Below are positions 6,988 to 14,931 of a stretch of DNA of 64,000 bases, one piece after another. The first letter of the stretch is position 1. Each line of letters begins with the position of its first letter. The notes under the pieces are model-generated. The model made no database searches. It saw only the letters and a program-made list of their open reading frames with translations, and was not told the DNA's origin. This DNA comes from Corallococcus soli. Its GTDB lineage: Bacteria > Myxococcota > Myxococcia > Myxococcales > Myxococcaceae. Position numbers and translations under genes: made by a program. The stretch covers positions 930,001 to 994,000 of the forward strand of contig NZ_JAAIYO010000003.1 in assembly GCF_014930455.1 (NCBI RefSeq), in the 5' to 3' direction.

Positions 6988-8967
6988 ATGCAGCTGCGCG
7001 CGCTCAAGGACAAGGCGACCGAGGCCTTCACCAAGGGCCGCTTCTCCAAGGCCGCGGAGCTGTACGAGGACTACTGCCGCGCTGAGCCGAAGGACCACCA
7101 GAGCCGCCTGCGCATGGGCGACGCCTGGGCCAAGGCGGGGCAGCGCGGCCGCGCCGTCACCGCCTACCAGTCCGCGGCGGAGGGCTTCGCGAAGGAGGGC
7201 TTCCTGCCGCGCGCCATCGCCGCGAGCAAGCTGATCCTCGAACTGGATCCGGCCCATCAGGGCGTGCAGCAGATGCTCGCGGACCTGTACGCACGAAGGG
7301 GCACGCCGACCACGTCCCGGGCGAAGCCGAAGGACGGCGCGCCCGCGACGCCCCCAGGCACGCCGGGCCTCGTCAGCCAGCGCGAAGCCACGGCCTCCGA
7401 CGTGCCGCCGCCACCCGCGAAGGAGGCCGCGCGTCCGGCCCCCGAAGCGCGGAGCCGCCCGGAGCCGGAGGACACCGAGGTGGTCCTCTCCGTCGAGGTG
7501 GAGATCGAGCCTCAACACGACGGTCCTGGCTGGACCCTGACGCCCGAAGCCCCTCCGGAGCCGGAAGCCACCGCGCGCCCCATGGCGGAGGCAGGCCCCC
7601 AGACCTCCGGCGCCCTCCCAACGCCCCCCATTCCCACGTCATCCGCCGTGGCCCAGGACCGCACGCCTCCAGGCCTGTCCGTCCGCGTGGTGCCGCCGCG
7701 AGCCCCGTCGTCCCCATCCTCCATGCCCGAGCTTTCCCAGATCCGGACCCCCAGCGGACGTTGGCAGGCCCTCGCGCCGCCCATCGCCGGGACCGACATG
7801 CCCGCGGAGCCGGCTGCCGCCGAGCCCAGGCCCTCCGCGCCTCCAGGCCTGCGCCCGCGCCGCACCGACGCGCTCCCCACACAGGCCGCCCCCCCCACGC
7901 CCGCGGCCGGCGCCACGGTCGTGTCCACCCGCGCTGGCGCACCGGAGCCCTGGCGCGCGTCCGTGCGCGTCTCCAACTTCACGGAACTGGAGATCGAAGG
8001 GGACTCGCTGCTGCACGCGGTGGAGCTCGCGGCCCAGCGCGGGCTCGCTGACGGCGCACCGGAGGAGGAGCCCGTCCTTGAGCTGACGGAGGAAGCCCCT
8101 CCCGCGGGCGAAGGCTGGGACGCGCTGCCGGCCATCCCGCTCTTCTCCGACCTGCCGCGCGAGGCGTTCATCCAGCTCTTCGAGCGATGTCCGCTGCGCC
8201 GCTTCGGACCGGGCGAGCGCATCCTCGCGCAGGGCAGCCACGGCGACGCCTTCTACGTCATCTGCGAAGGCAGCGTGCGCGTCTTCCGCGAGGACGACGG
8301 CCACCGCCAGGACCTGGCCACGCTGGAGGGTGGGGCGTTCTTCGGGGAGATGGCGCTGCTGTCCGGTGCCCCGCGCGCCGCGTCCGTGGAGTCCGCGTCC
8401 GACGACACGCAGGTGCTGGAGATCTCCGCGTCGGTGCTGGCCATGCTGTCGCACGGCCACCCGTCCGTGGCCCAGGCCCTCAAGAAGTTCTGCCGCGAGC
8501 GCCTGCTCACCAACGTGATGAACGGCTCCGCGCTGTTCCGCCCCTTCAACCGCAAGGACCGGCGCGGCCTGGTGGAGCGCTTCCGCGCCCGCGACGTGGA
8601 GCGCGGCGACGTCATCATCCGCGACGGAGACCCCACGGACGGCCTCTACGTCGTCCTCTCGGGCGAGGTGGACGTGCTCAAGAACGGGCACGTGCTGTCG
8701 CGCCTGAAGGAAGGGGACCTCTTCGGGGAGATCTCCCTGCTCCAGAAGACGCCGGCCACGGCCACGGTGGAGGCCGCGCGCCACACCACGCTCCTGCGCC
8801 TGCCGCGCGAGGACTTCGACTCGCTCATCTCCAGCCATCCCCAGGTCCTGATGCTCGTCTCGGACCTGAGCGACCAGCGCCTGCGCCGCACCCAGGGCCT
8901 GCTGGACGCCGCGATGGACGCCGCCAGTCGCGCGGAGGACGACGAGGACGATCTCATCCTCGTCTAG
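6988..8967 (+). CDS. TPR protein with two C-terminal cyclic-nucleotide-binding domains
   Basis: Residues 1-105 form TPR-like helices (KGRFSKAAELYEDYCRAEP, KEGFLPRAIAASKLILELDP). A Pro-rich linker of about 270 residues follows, then two cNMP-binding beta-rolls. Domain 1 starts near residue 383 (IPLFSDLPREAF) and has GERILAQGSHGDAFYVICEG and FFGEMALLSGAPRAASV. Domain 2 starts near 514 and has GDPTDGLYVVLSGEV and LFGEISLLQKTPATATV. The phosphate-binding cassette (GE-x-x-L-L-x-x-x-x-R-x-A-x-V) is well kept in domain 1 (R, A present); domain 2 has T in place of the key Arg. No DNA-binding helix is present, so it is a ligand-responsive scaffold rather than a CRP regulator. It ends in an acidic tail. 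The start codon abuts the stop of the HEAT lipoprotein. Confidence 0.85.
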   Translation: MQLRALKDKATEAFTKGRFSKAAELYEDYCRAEPKDHQSRLRMGDAWAKAGQRGRAVTAYQSAAEGFAKEGFLPRAIAASKLILELDPAHQGVQQMLADLYARRGTPTTSRAKPKDGAPATPPGTPGLVSQREATASDVPPPPAKEAARPAPEARSRPEPEDTEVVLSVEVEIEPQHDGPGWTLTPEAPPEPEATARPMAEAGPQTSGALPTPPIPTSSAVAQDRTPPGLSVRVVPPRAPSSPSSMPELSQIRTPSGRWQALAPPIAGTDMPAEPAAAEPRPSAPPGLRPRRTDALPTQAAPPTPAAGATVVSTRAGAPEPWRASVRVSNFTELEIEGDSLLHAVELAAQRGLADGAPEEEPVLELTEEAPPAGEGWDALPAIPLFSDLPREAFIQLFERCPLRRFGPGERILAQGSHGDAFYVICEGSVRVFREDDGHRQDLATLEGGAFFGEMALLSGAPRAASVESASDDTQVLEISASVLAMLSHGHPSVAQALKKFCRERLLTNVMNGSALFRPFNRKDRRGLVERFRARDVERGDVIIRDGDPTDGLYVVLSGEVDVLKNGHVLSRLKEGDLFGEISLLQKTPATATVEAARHTTLLRLPREDFDSLISSHPQVLMLVSDLSDQRLRRTQGLLDAAMDAASRAEDDEDDLILV

Positions 8968-9049
8968 CGTCGGCGGGGGACCCGACCCCGTCGGTCGGCA
9001 CCGCGCTTCCTCCCCATGGTCCGGCCGCGCGGAGGGGCAGGGTGGCGGG

Positions 9050-9078
9050 TTGTGGCCCAGAGGGGGGCCCGCTATCCT
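9050..9078 (+). promoter_or_regulatory. Candidate promoter of the T6SS 5' operon, with a leaderless start
   Basis: TTGTGG (9050-9055), a 17-base spacer and TATCCT (9073-9078) resemble a housekeeping promoter. The next gene's ATG lies only 7 bases after the -10 hexamer, and no Shine-Dalgarno sequence separates them. Transcription from here would give a leaderless mRNA. Confidence 0.45.
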
Positions 9079-9085
9079 TCCCGAC

Positions 9086-10030
9086 ATGGCTGGAGGCCAG
9101 GGCGGGGCGCCGCACGCGATAGCGGGACTGGGGCCCGACGATATCGCCGAGCTGGAAGCCCTCGGCTCGCAGCCCGGCTATGACGTGTTCCTCGCCCCGG
9201 CCCGCGCGCTCGAAGGCTCCGTGGACGAGTGCCGCTCCAACATCGCGCTCGCCTTCCACAACACGAAGCGCGGCGTGGACAACGTGCTGGGCCACGAAGC
9301 GGAGGTCGCCACGCTCCCGGGCGTGAACGTGGAGCACCTGCGGGAGCTGCCGCTGCTCGCGCAGGGGCTCGCCTGGGCCGCCTTGCAGGTGCAGCGCGAC
9401 CTGCGCGCCAGCGCCTTCGGCGCGCTCTTCGAGCGGGCCCAGCACCTGCGCCGCAAGCTGCTCAAGACCGCCGAGGCGCTCGCCGAAGCGGCCTTCCTCG
9501 CGCCCGCCGACGTGGAGGCCAGCCGCGGCGAGGGCCACCGCGACGTGGTGGGGGACTGCCTGGGGCTGGTGGCGTTGTTCCGGCGCAACGAGGAGAAGCT
9601 CACCGGCCGCTCTCCGGTGACGCCCGACGACGTGAACGAGGCGGAGCGCGTCGCGGAGCAGCTGCGCGCGCTGCTCGCGTCCCCCGGCGAGGCGCGCGAG
9701 CACGAAGGCTCGCCCCTGCTCTTCGAGGCCACCGAGGTGCGGGATCGCTTCTGGACGCTGCTCACCCGGCGCCACGACGTCCTCTGGCGTTGCGGCGCGT
9801 GGCTCTTCGGCCGCGACGTGGACATGCACGTCCCGCCGCTCCAGTCCCGCCACCCGCTGGTGCGCGCCGTCGTCCCCACCTCCATTGAACGCGCGCAGCA
9901 GCAGCAGACGCTCCGGCGCGCGGACTCCCGGGGCCAGGGCTCCTCCAGCGGCCCCGCGCCGGAGACCGGCTCCATGCGCTCCAAGGTCCGCTTCATGGTG
10001 AAGGTCGGCTTCGACTTTCCCTCCCGCTAG
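9086..10030 (+). CDS. Uncharacterised helical protein, first gene of the T6SS locus
   Basis: Not recognised as a named family. At 314 aa it is mostly predicted alpha-helical (DDIAELEALG, LRASAFGALFERAQHLRRKLLKTAEALAEAA) with no signal peptide or membrane span, and a polar Gln/Ser-rich segment before a short C-terminal strand (KVRFMVKVGFDF). I chose ATG 9086; a TTG 36 bases upstream is in frame but overlaps the likely promoter. It is followed after 6 bases by the adenylation-like gene and looks transcribed with the whole T6SS set, so a cytoplasmic accessory role in secretion or effector loading is a reasonable inference. Confidence 0.7.
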   Translation: MAGGQGGAPHAIAGLGPDDIAELEALGSQPGYDVFLAPARALEGSVDECRSNIALAFHNTKRGVDNVLGHEAEVATLPGVNVEHLRELPLLAQGLAWAALQVQRDLRASAFGALFERAQHLRRKLLKTAEALAEAAFLAPADVEASRGEGHRDVVGDCLGLVALFRRNEEKLTGRSPVTPDDVNEAERVAEQLRALLASPGEAREHEGSPLLFEATEVRDRFWTLLTRRHDVLWRCGAWLFGRDVDMHVPPLQSRHPLVRAVVPTSIERAQQQQTLRRADSRGQGSSSGPAPETGSMRSKVRFMVKVGFDFPSR

Positions 10031-10036
10031 ACACCC

Positions 10037-11755
10037 ATGCCTTTCGACGTGAAGGACATCCTCCGGCAGTTGGACGCGGGCTTCTCGCACGAGGGCGGCG
10101 CGCCGCCCTGGTGGCAGGAGAGCTGGGAGGACCCGGAGGGGTTCGCCAACGCGCTCGCGGAGGCCCACGCGGGCCGGGGCGTGCCGCCGCCCAAGAGCCG
10201 CCCGGGCCAGCAATACGACTTCTTCCACGACCTGGTGGTGCGCCACGTCGCGCTGGAGCGCCCCGCCTTCCGCACCCACGCGCGCATCCAGGGCTGGCAG
10301 AACCTGGGCTACCGCGCCCTGCACGACCAGGCCTCGCGCCGCGCCAGCGAATGGGCGGAGCAGGGCGTGGAGCCGGGCATGAAGGTGTGCCTGGTGTATG
10401 GCGTGGGCCAGGAGCTGCTCGTGTCGCTCATGGCCACGCTCCAGTTGGGCGGCTGCTTCACGCTGCTGCCGCCGCTGGGCCCCCGCGCCATGGCCGCCCG
10501 GCTGGAGGCCCTGGCGCCGGACTTCATCGCCGCGGAGCCGCACCAGCTCCCCATCCTCCGGGGCCACGAGAAGCTCCTGCTCCAGAGCCGGGGAGGGGGC
10601 TCTCCCGGCTTCAGCTCGCACACGTACAAGCCCGGGGACGTGGTGGGGCTCATCTTCTCCCCGCTGGTGGATCCGCCGCACACCCCCGTGCCGCTCACCG
10701 CCGGGGACGCCTGGAAGGGCGCGCTCGGCGACGGGCTGCTCACCTTCGGGCTCGCGCCGGGAGAGGTGCTCGCGGCGCCGGACTTCCCGGTGCTCCAGCA
10801 CCTGCCGGCCCTGCTCTTCGCCACGCTGCTCCGGGGGGCCACGTACCTGCACCTGGACATGGCGGACCTGGAGCAGAACCCGGCGCCCCTCCTGGAGCAG
10901 CCGCTGCGCTCCCTGGGCGTTACGCCGCGCCTGCGCGACCTGCTGCTCAAGCACCGCACCGGCGCGATGCGCAACGTGCTGCACTGGTTCCGCAACCCGG
11001 AGGAGCCCTACGACGCCCAGGCGTGGCGCGCGTGGGTGAAGCAGTGCGGCCTCCAGGCGGTGCCCTCGTCCAACGTCCTCATCGACGCGGCGGCCGGCGG
11101 CGCGGTGCTCGTGTCGTCGCGCGGGGTGAATGATCCGCAAGCGGACGTGCACACGGACGTCTTCCCCGTGCCGGGCCGCGCCTGGACGCTGAAGGATCCG
11201 AACCAGAGCGGGCAGGGCGCCCCGACGGACGTGGGCGTCTTCACGCTCCTGCCCGACAAGGGCCGTCCCCCCGGCCACGTCCTGCTCGCGCGGATCCGCT
11301 CGCGCTACCACTACGGCGGCACGCGGGGCTTCCGGCACGACGGCCGCGCCTACCCGGTGAAGGAGGTCACCGCCGCGCTGGAGGGCGTGAGCTTCCTCGT
11401 GGGCACCAGCGTGGTGCCCGTCTCCACCGGAGGGCTCGCCAGCCACGCGCGCTTCGTCCTCCTGGCGTTCACCGGCCACGAGCCCGCTCCCCCGGAGGGC
11501 GAGCAGGAGATCAGGCGTCGCATCGAGATGCTCCTCGGCGGGGACTTCCTCCCGGACCGGATCGCGTTCTTTCCGCTCTTTCCACACCGCAAGAAGGGCG
11601 CCGTCGACGACGCGTGGTGCGCCTCGCAGTTCTTCACCGGCGCGCTGCACCGCAAGTCCACGGATCCAATGTTCCAGGCCCTCACCGCCCTGCGTGGACG
11701 GCTGCTGGAAAGCGCGGGCAACCCGGGCGAAGATGGCCCGTCGTCAACGAGCTGA
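10037..11755 (+). CDS. ANL-superfamily (acyl/amino-acid adenylation) homologue, probably catalytically altered, in T6SS locus
   Basis: The middle and end read as an AMP-forming ligase fold. GYRALHDQASRRASEWAEQG and GMKVCLVYGVGQELLVSLMATLQLGGCF align with the N-domain of ANL enzymes. FLPDRIAFFPLFPHRKKGAVDD resembles the C-terminal 'LP-x-x-x-IP-x-x-x-x-x-x-x-LP-x-T-x-x-GK-x-D' segment. The usual Ser/Thr/Gly-rich ATP loop (SSGTTG-x-PKG type) is not visible: the corresponding place reads LIFSPLVDPPHTPVPLTAG. Whether it still adenylates anything is therefore doubtful. It sits 6 bases after the first T6SS gene and 12 before the PAAR-like gene, so it is part of the secretion operon. Its product could modify, bind or chaperone an effector; that is inference. 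Confidence 0.6.
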   Translation: MPFDVKDILRQLDAGFSHEGGAPPWWQESWEDPEGFANALAEAHAGRGVPPPKSRPGQQYDFFHDLVVRHVALERPAFRTHARIQGWQNLGYRALHDQASRRASEWAEQGVEPGMKVCLVYGVGQELLVSLMATLQLGGCFTLLPPLGPRAMAARLEALAPDFIAAEPHQLPILRGHEKLLLQSRGGGSPGFSSHTYKPGDVVGLIFSPLVDPPHTPVPLTAGDAWKGALGDGLLTFGLAPGEVLAAPDFPVLQHLPALLFATLLRGATYLHLDMADLEQNPAPLLEQPLRSLGVTPRLRDLLLKHRTGAMRNVLHWFRNPEEPYDAQAWRAWVKQCGLQAVPSSNVLIDAAAGGAVLVSSRGVNDPQADVHTDVFPVPGRAWTLKDPNQSGQGAPTDVGVFTLLPDKGRPPGHVLLARIRSRYHYGGTRGFRHDGRAYPVKEVTAALEGVSFLVGTSVVPVSTGGLASHARFVLLAFTGHEPAPPEGEQEIRRRIEMLLGGDFLPDRIAFFPLFPHRKKGAVDDAWCASQFFTGALHRKSTDPMFQALTALRGRLLESAGNPGEDGPSSTS

Positions 11756-11767
11756 AAGGGGCAGGAC

Positions 11768-12154
11768 ATGGGTGTCCAGGTCGTGATGGGAGCGATGCTG
11801 CAATGCAGCTTCGGGGTGGCTCCCTCATCGTTGATGGTGCTCCCGGCGAACAAGGTGCTGGCGACGACCCCCGCGGCGAACATCATGGACAACAAGCCGT
11901 TCATGAACGTGCTACCCTTCGGCATGTGCTCGTCCATGGCGAACCCCATGGTGGCGGCAGCCACCGCGGCGGCCCTGGGCGTCCTCACCCCCATGCCCTG
12001 CATCCCCGCGACCGCGGCGCCCTGGGTGCCCGGCTGCCCCAAGGTGCTCATCGGCAACATGCCGGCGCTGGAGAGCAACTCCAAACTCATGTGCAGCTAC
12101 GGCGGCGTCATCCAGGTCGTCTCTCCCGGGCAGATGGTGGCCATCGATGGGTGA
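11768..12154 (+). CDS. DUF4280 PAAR-like spike-tip protein
   Basis: A 128-residue DUF4280-type protein with the recurring features of that family: VVMGAMLQCSFG near the N-terminus, then NIMDNKPFMNVLPFGMCSS, then the closing stretch LMCSYGGVIQVVSPGQ. DUF4280/PAAR-like proteins cap the VgrG spike and can carry or recruit effectors. Cysteines recur at positions expected for this family. This copy has no toxin extension, so it would act as a plain tip or adaptor. It overlaps the next gene by 8 bases. Confidence 0.8.
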   Translation: MGVQVVMGAMLQCSFGVAPSSLMVLPANKVLATTPAANIMDNKPFMNVLPFGMCSSMANPMVAAATAAALGVLTPMPCIPATAAPWVPGCPKVLIGNMPALESNSKLMCSYGGVIQVVSPGQMVAIDG

Positions 12155-13208
12155 CGCGGCGCTGGCCATTGAAGCCGTCGACTTCTCGCTGCTCGACGCC
12201 CCGTTCACCGGCACGCCCGTGCCCATCGACGAGGCGGAGGGGCCGGATCCGCGCATGGAGGCCATCACCGGCCTGGTCGCCAAGGGCTCCTACGCGGAGG
12301 CGGCCCGCGCGGCCGAAGCGCTGTTGCGCGGGGGCGTGCGCGACGTGCGCCTGCTGGGGCCGTACCTCTTCGGCCACTTCGTGTCGGACGGCATGAAGGC
12401 GCTGCCCGTGCTCTTCCGCTCCCTGTCGCTGAGCCTCACGGAGAACTGGGACCACTTCGGCCCGGCGGGCAAGAAGCCCATCTTCCTGGACACCGGCCTG
12501 CGCTGGTTGCTCAAGATGATGAGCAAGACCCTGGAGCACCACACGCGCCTCAAGGACGCGCAGTGGCAGGCGTGGAACGCCGCCGGCAACCGCGAGCCCA
12601 TGGAAGAGGCCCTGCGGATGGGCGACCCGCTCATCGCCACGCTCTCCGCGCTGCCGAAGAACGCGAGCGCGGACGCCTTCCGCACGCTGCTGGGCAACCT
12701 GCGCTCCCACGCCCAGGGCGTGCCGTACCTGCCCCCGCCCGAGGACCCCCAGGCCCAGGCGCTCGCCCTGGCCCCGGACGAGGACGACGACGACGAGGAT
12801 GCCGGCGACGACGAGGAGGAGGCCCGCCCCACCAGGGCCCGCCGCGCCGCCGCCGCCCCGGACGCGGACGCGGGACCGACCGTGCCCATGTCGCCCGCGC
12901 TCGCGCAGCTGGTGCGCAAGCTGTCCGCCTTCGAAGCGCTGGTGGCGCGCGAGGACTTCGTCAAGGCGAGCGTCATCGCCGTGGACGTGCTCGCCACCGT
13001 GGAGCGCTTCGATCCGCGCGTCTACCTGCCCATGCTCTTCTCCGGCTTCTTCAACGGCCTGAGCCAGCACGCGGACGCCATCGAACCGATGCTGCACGGC
13101 ACGGAGTCCCTGGGCTTCCGCGCCCTGGATCAGCTCTACCGCGTGGACCTGGACGCGTTCCTCGTCGCCCCGCAGCGCCAGCCCCGCGGCTCCGGATACG
13201 AGGAATAG
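12147..13208 (+). CDS. tssA: TssA-like T6SS baseplate/cap protein
   Basis: The N-terminal third resembles the ImpA/TssA N-domain: a short LLDAPFTGTPVP start, a GSYAEAARAAEALLR helix pair, then RDVRLLGPYLFGHFV and a segment ending NWDHFGP. This matches the TssA order 'L-x-x-P-I', 'DLR-x-x-x-x-L', 'W-x-x-x-x-P'. A very acidic linker (DEDDDDEDAGDDEEEA) divides it from a helical C-terminal half. TssA organises baseplate docking and tube polymerisation. It is 353 aa. The start overlaps the DUF4280 gene and the neighbour is TssG-like. The assignment is by fold-level resemblance and context, not close identity. Confidence 0.6.
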   Translation: MGDAALAIEAVDFSLLDAPFTGTPVPIDEAEGPDPRMEAITGLVAKGSYAEAARAAEALLRGGVRDVRLLGPYLFGHFVSDGMKALPVLFRSLSLSLTENWDHFGPAGKKPIFLDTGLRWLLKMMSKTLEHHTRLKDAQWQAWNAAGNREPMEEALRMGDPLIATLSALPKNASADAFRTLLGNLRSHAQGVPYLPPPEDPQAQALALAPDEDDDDEDAGDDEEEARPTRARRAAAAPDADAGPTVPMSPALAQLVRKLSAFEALVAREDFVKASVIAVDVLATVERFDPRVYLPMLFSGFFNGLSQHADAIEPMLHGTESLGFRALDQLYRVDLDAFLVAPQRQPRGSGYEE

Positions 13209-13223
13209 CGCCTGGTCCCCCCC

Positions 13224-14120
13224 TTGGAAGCGGAGCGCGAGCAGCCGGGCCGCAAGCTCACCGTCGAGGAGCGCATCAGCGAGCGCATCCGCAGCTTCGA
13301 CGTGCCGGCCCTGTTGGATCTGCTCGCCAAGGAGGGCTACGGCGACGCGGAGGTGGAGTTCCGCAGCCACCGCAGCACCCTGCACCAGCAGCACCTGGTG
13401 CACGCCATCGAGTTCACCCGCCAGCCGCGCAAGCGCGTGGTCATCACCGTCAACCTGGGCCTGCTCAGCGTCCAGACGCCGCTGCCGTCCTTCCTCTTCC
13501 AGGCCATGGACCGGCTGGAACACGACGCGATGGCGGACTTCCTGGGTTACTTCGACCACCTGCTGCTGCGGACGCGCTTCGCGGGTCAGTTCCCGGATCG
13601 CGACGAATCCCTGCTGCCCGGCTGGGAGCACTCCACCTTCCACCGCCTGCGCCTGTTGCGGCTCGCGTGCCCCAGCAGCCTGCACTGGCTCTTCGCCAAG
13701 GTGTTCCCGGAAGCGGAGGTGGTGGTGCGCCGCGAAACGCGCCGCCAGCGCATCGAATCCAAGGGCATCCGCCTGGGCGCCGCTGCGCTCGGGGACGGCA
13801 GCGCGGTGGGCGGCTTCGCCACCGTGCCGACGGGCGGCGTGGAGGTGCGGCTGTACCTCGACGAGCCCCACTCCGGCGCCGGCATCCCCTGGGCCGTGGA
13901 GGCCCGACGGCGCCTCAACACCCGCATCTTCCCCAGCCTGGCGGAGACCCCGCTGGCGCTCGCCGTCATCCTCGCGCTTCGTGATCAGTCCAGCCACGCG
14001 AAGCTTCAGAAGGGCAGTCACCTGGGTTACGAACCGTTGGTTGGCGGTCCGGAACAGACCCAGGAGGTCCTCCTGTTTTCGGGGGACACCGCTCAATTGC
14101 GATCAGCTGAATCCCGCTAG
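13224..14120 (+). CDS. tssG: TssG-like T6SS baseplate protein
   Basis: The central region VVITVNLGLLSVQTPLPSF followed by DAMADFLGYFDHLLL is the TssG hallmark ('NF-x-GL-x-G-x-x-x-PLP' and 'D-FLD-x-FNHR'). TssG pairs with TssF to form baseplate wedges around the spike. At 298 aa it is near usual length (about 320-350). The likely start is TTG 13224 after a weak site; no better in-frame ATG is seen. Its partner tssF lies 7 kb downstream rather than adjacent, unlike the common tssF-tssG pairing. It is the last gene before a 134-base gap holding a likely promoter. Confidence 0.7.
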   Translation: MEAEREQPGRKLTVEERISERIRSFDVPALLDLLAKEGYGDAEVEFRSHRSTLHQQHLVHAIEFTRQPRKRVVITVNLGLLSVQTPLPSFLFQAMDRLEHDAMADFLGYFDHLLLRTRFAGQFPDRDESLLPGWEHSTFHRLRLLRLACPSSLHWLFAKVFPEAEVVVRRETRRQRIESKGIRLGAAALGDGSAVGGFATVPTGGVEVRLYLDEPHSGAGIPWAVEARRRLNTRIFPSLAETPLALAVILALRDQSSHAKLQKGSHLGYEPLVGGPEQTQEVLLFSGDTAQLRSAESR

Positions 14121-14138
14121 ACCTGTGATGTCGCTTGG

Positions 14139-14168
14139 TTGACTGGATTTCCTGATCGCGCCTACGCT
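14139..14168 (+). promoter_or_regulatory. Candidate sigma-70-type promoter before tssB
   Basis: TTGACT (14139-14144), an 18-base spacer, and TACGCT (14163-14168) lie in the only sizeable gap of the plus-strand T6SS locus. The tssB start is about 87 bases downstream, leaving an untranslated leader. It would give the sheath, tube, baseplate and membrane-complex genes their own transcription start. Confidence 0.45.
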
Positions 14169-14254
14169 GTAAATGTTCACAGGCAGGGCGCACTCCCGGG
14201 GCGGCTCCATCAGGACGGGGGGAATCAGCGCACTGCGAATGTCAGGGAGTCACC

Positions 14255-14893
14255 GTGGCCATTCAGGACCAGCTTCCCAAATCCCGCATCACCCTCACGT
14301 ACCGCACCACCATCAACGGAGAGCAGGAGACGGTGAACCTGCCGTTGCGCCTGCTGGTGATGGGGGACTTCTCGCTGGGGTCCTCGGAAGACCGCAAGAG
14401 CGACCTGGAGACGCGCCGCCTGCGCTCCATCGACGGGCGCAACCTGGACGAGCTGATGAAGGACATGAAGATGTCCGCCAGCTTCCAGGTCCCCAACCGC
14501 ATCAACCCGGACGTGGAGTCGGAGCTCAACGTCACGCTCCCCATCGACCGGATGAAGTCGTTCCACCCGGACGAGGTCGTCAAGCACGTGCCGAAGCTCA
14601 AGGCGCTGCTGCTGCTCAAGACGCTCCTGGTGGAGATGCAGTCGAACATCGACAACCGCAAGGACCTGCGCCGCGAACTCTACGAGCTGTTCTCCAAGCC
14701 GGAGGCGCTCAAGGAGCTGCTCAACGAGCTGAAGGGCTACGAGAGCATGCGCCTGCCCGCCGGTGAGGCCGCCGCCGCCACCACGACGCCCGCCGCCGCG
14801 CCTGCCGCGGGCAAGCCCACGGGGGCCGCCGCCGCGACCGCCGCCGTCGCCGCCACCGTCGCCGCCGGGGCCAAGCCTCCGGCCGCGTCCTGA
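14255..14893 (+). CDS. tssB: T6SS sheath small subunit TssB (VipA)
   Basis: TssB pairs with TssC to build the contractile sheath. The N-terminus fits the family (VNLPLRLLVMGDFSLG, then RSIDGRNLDELMKDM), as does the helical core (SFHPDEVVKHVPKLKALLLLKTLL). The conserved part ends near residue 165. The last 45 residues are an unusual Ala/Thr/Pro tail (TTPAAAPAAGKPTGAAAAT) absent from typical 165-180-residue TssB. The start is GTG 14255 after CAGGGAG. It is followed by tssC after 38 bases. Confidence 0.93.
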   Translation: MAIQDQLPKSRITLTYRTTINGEQETVNLPLRLLVMGDFSLGSSEDRKSDLETRRLRSIDGRNLDELMKDMKMSASFQVPNRINPDVESELNVTLPIDRMKSFHPDEVVKHVPKLKALLLLKTLLVEMQSNIDNRKDLRRELYELFSKPEALKELLNELKGYESMRLPAGEAAAATTTPAAAPAAGKPTGAAAATAAVAATVAAGAKPPAAS

Positions 14894-14931
14894 TCCTCCT
14901 TCCCCTCTTCGACTTCTAAAAGGACTCCGCC

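Noticed and set aside
4414-7518. 1034-codon minus-strand frame over the HEAT-repeat gene
   Set aside because: High-GC shadow; the plus-strand gene has a lipobox and repeats.
8954-11650. 898-codon minus-strand frame over the first T6SS genes
   Set aside because: Shadow frame with Arg/Ala/Val composition; plus-strand genes are convincing and tightly spaced.
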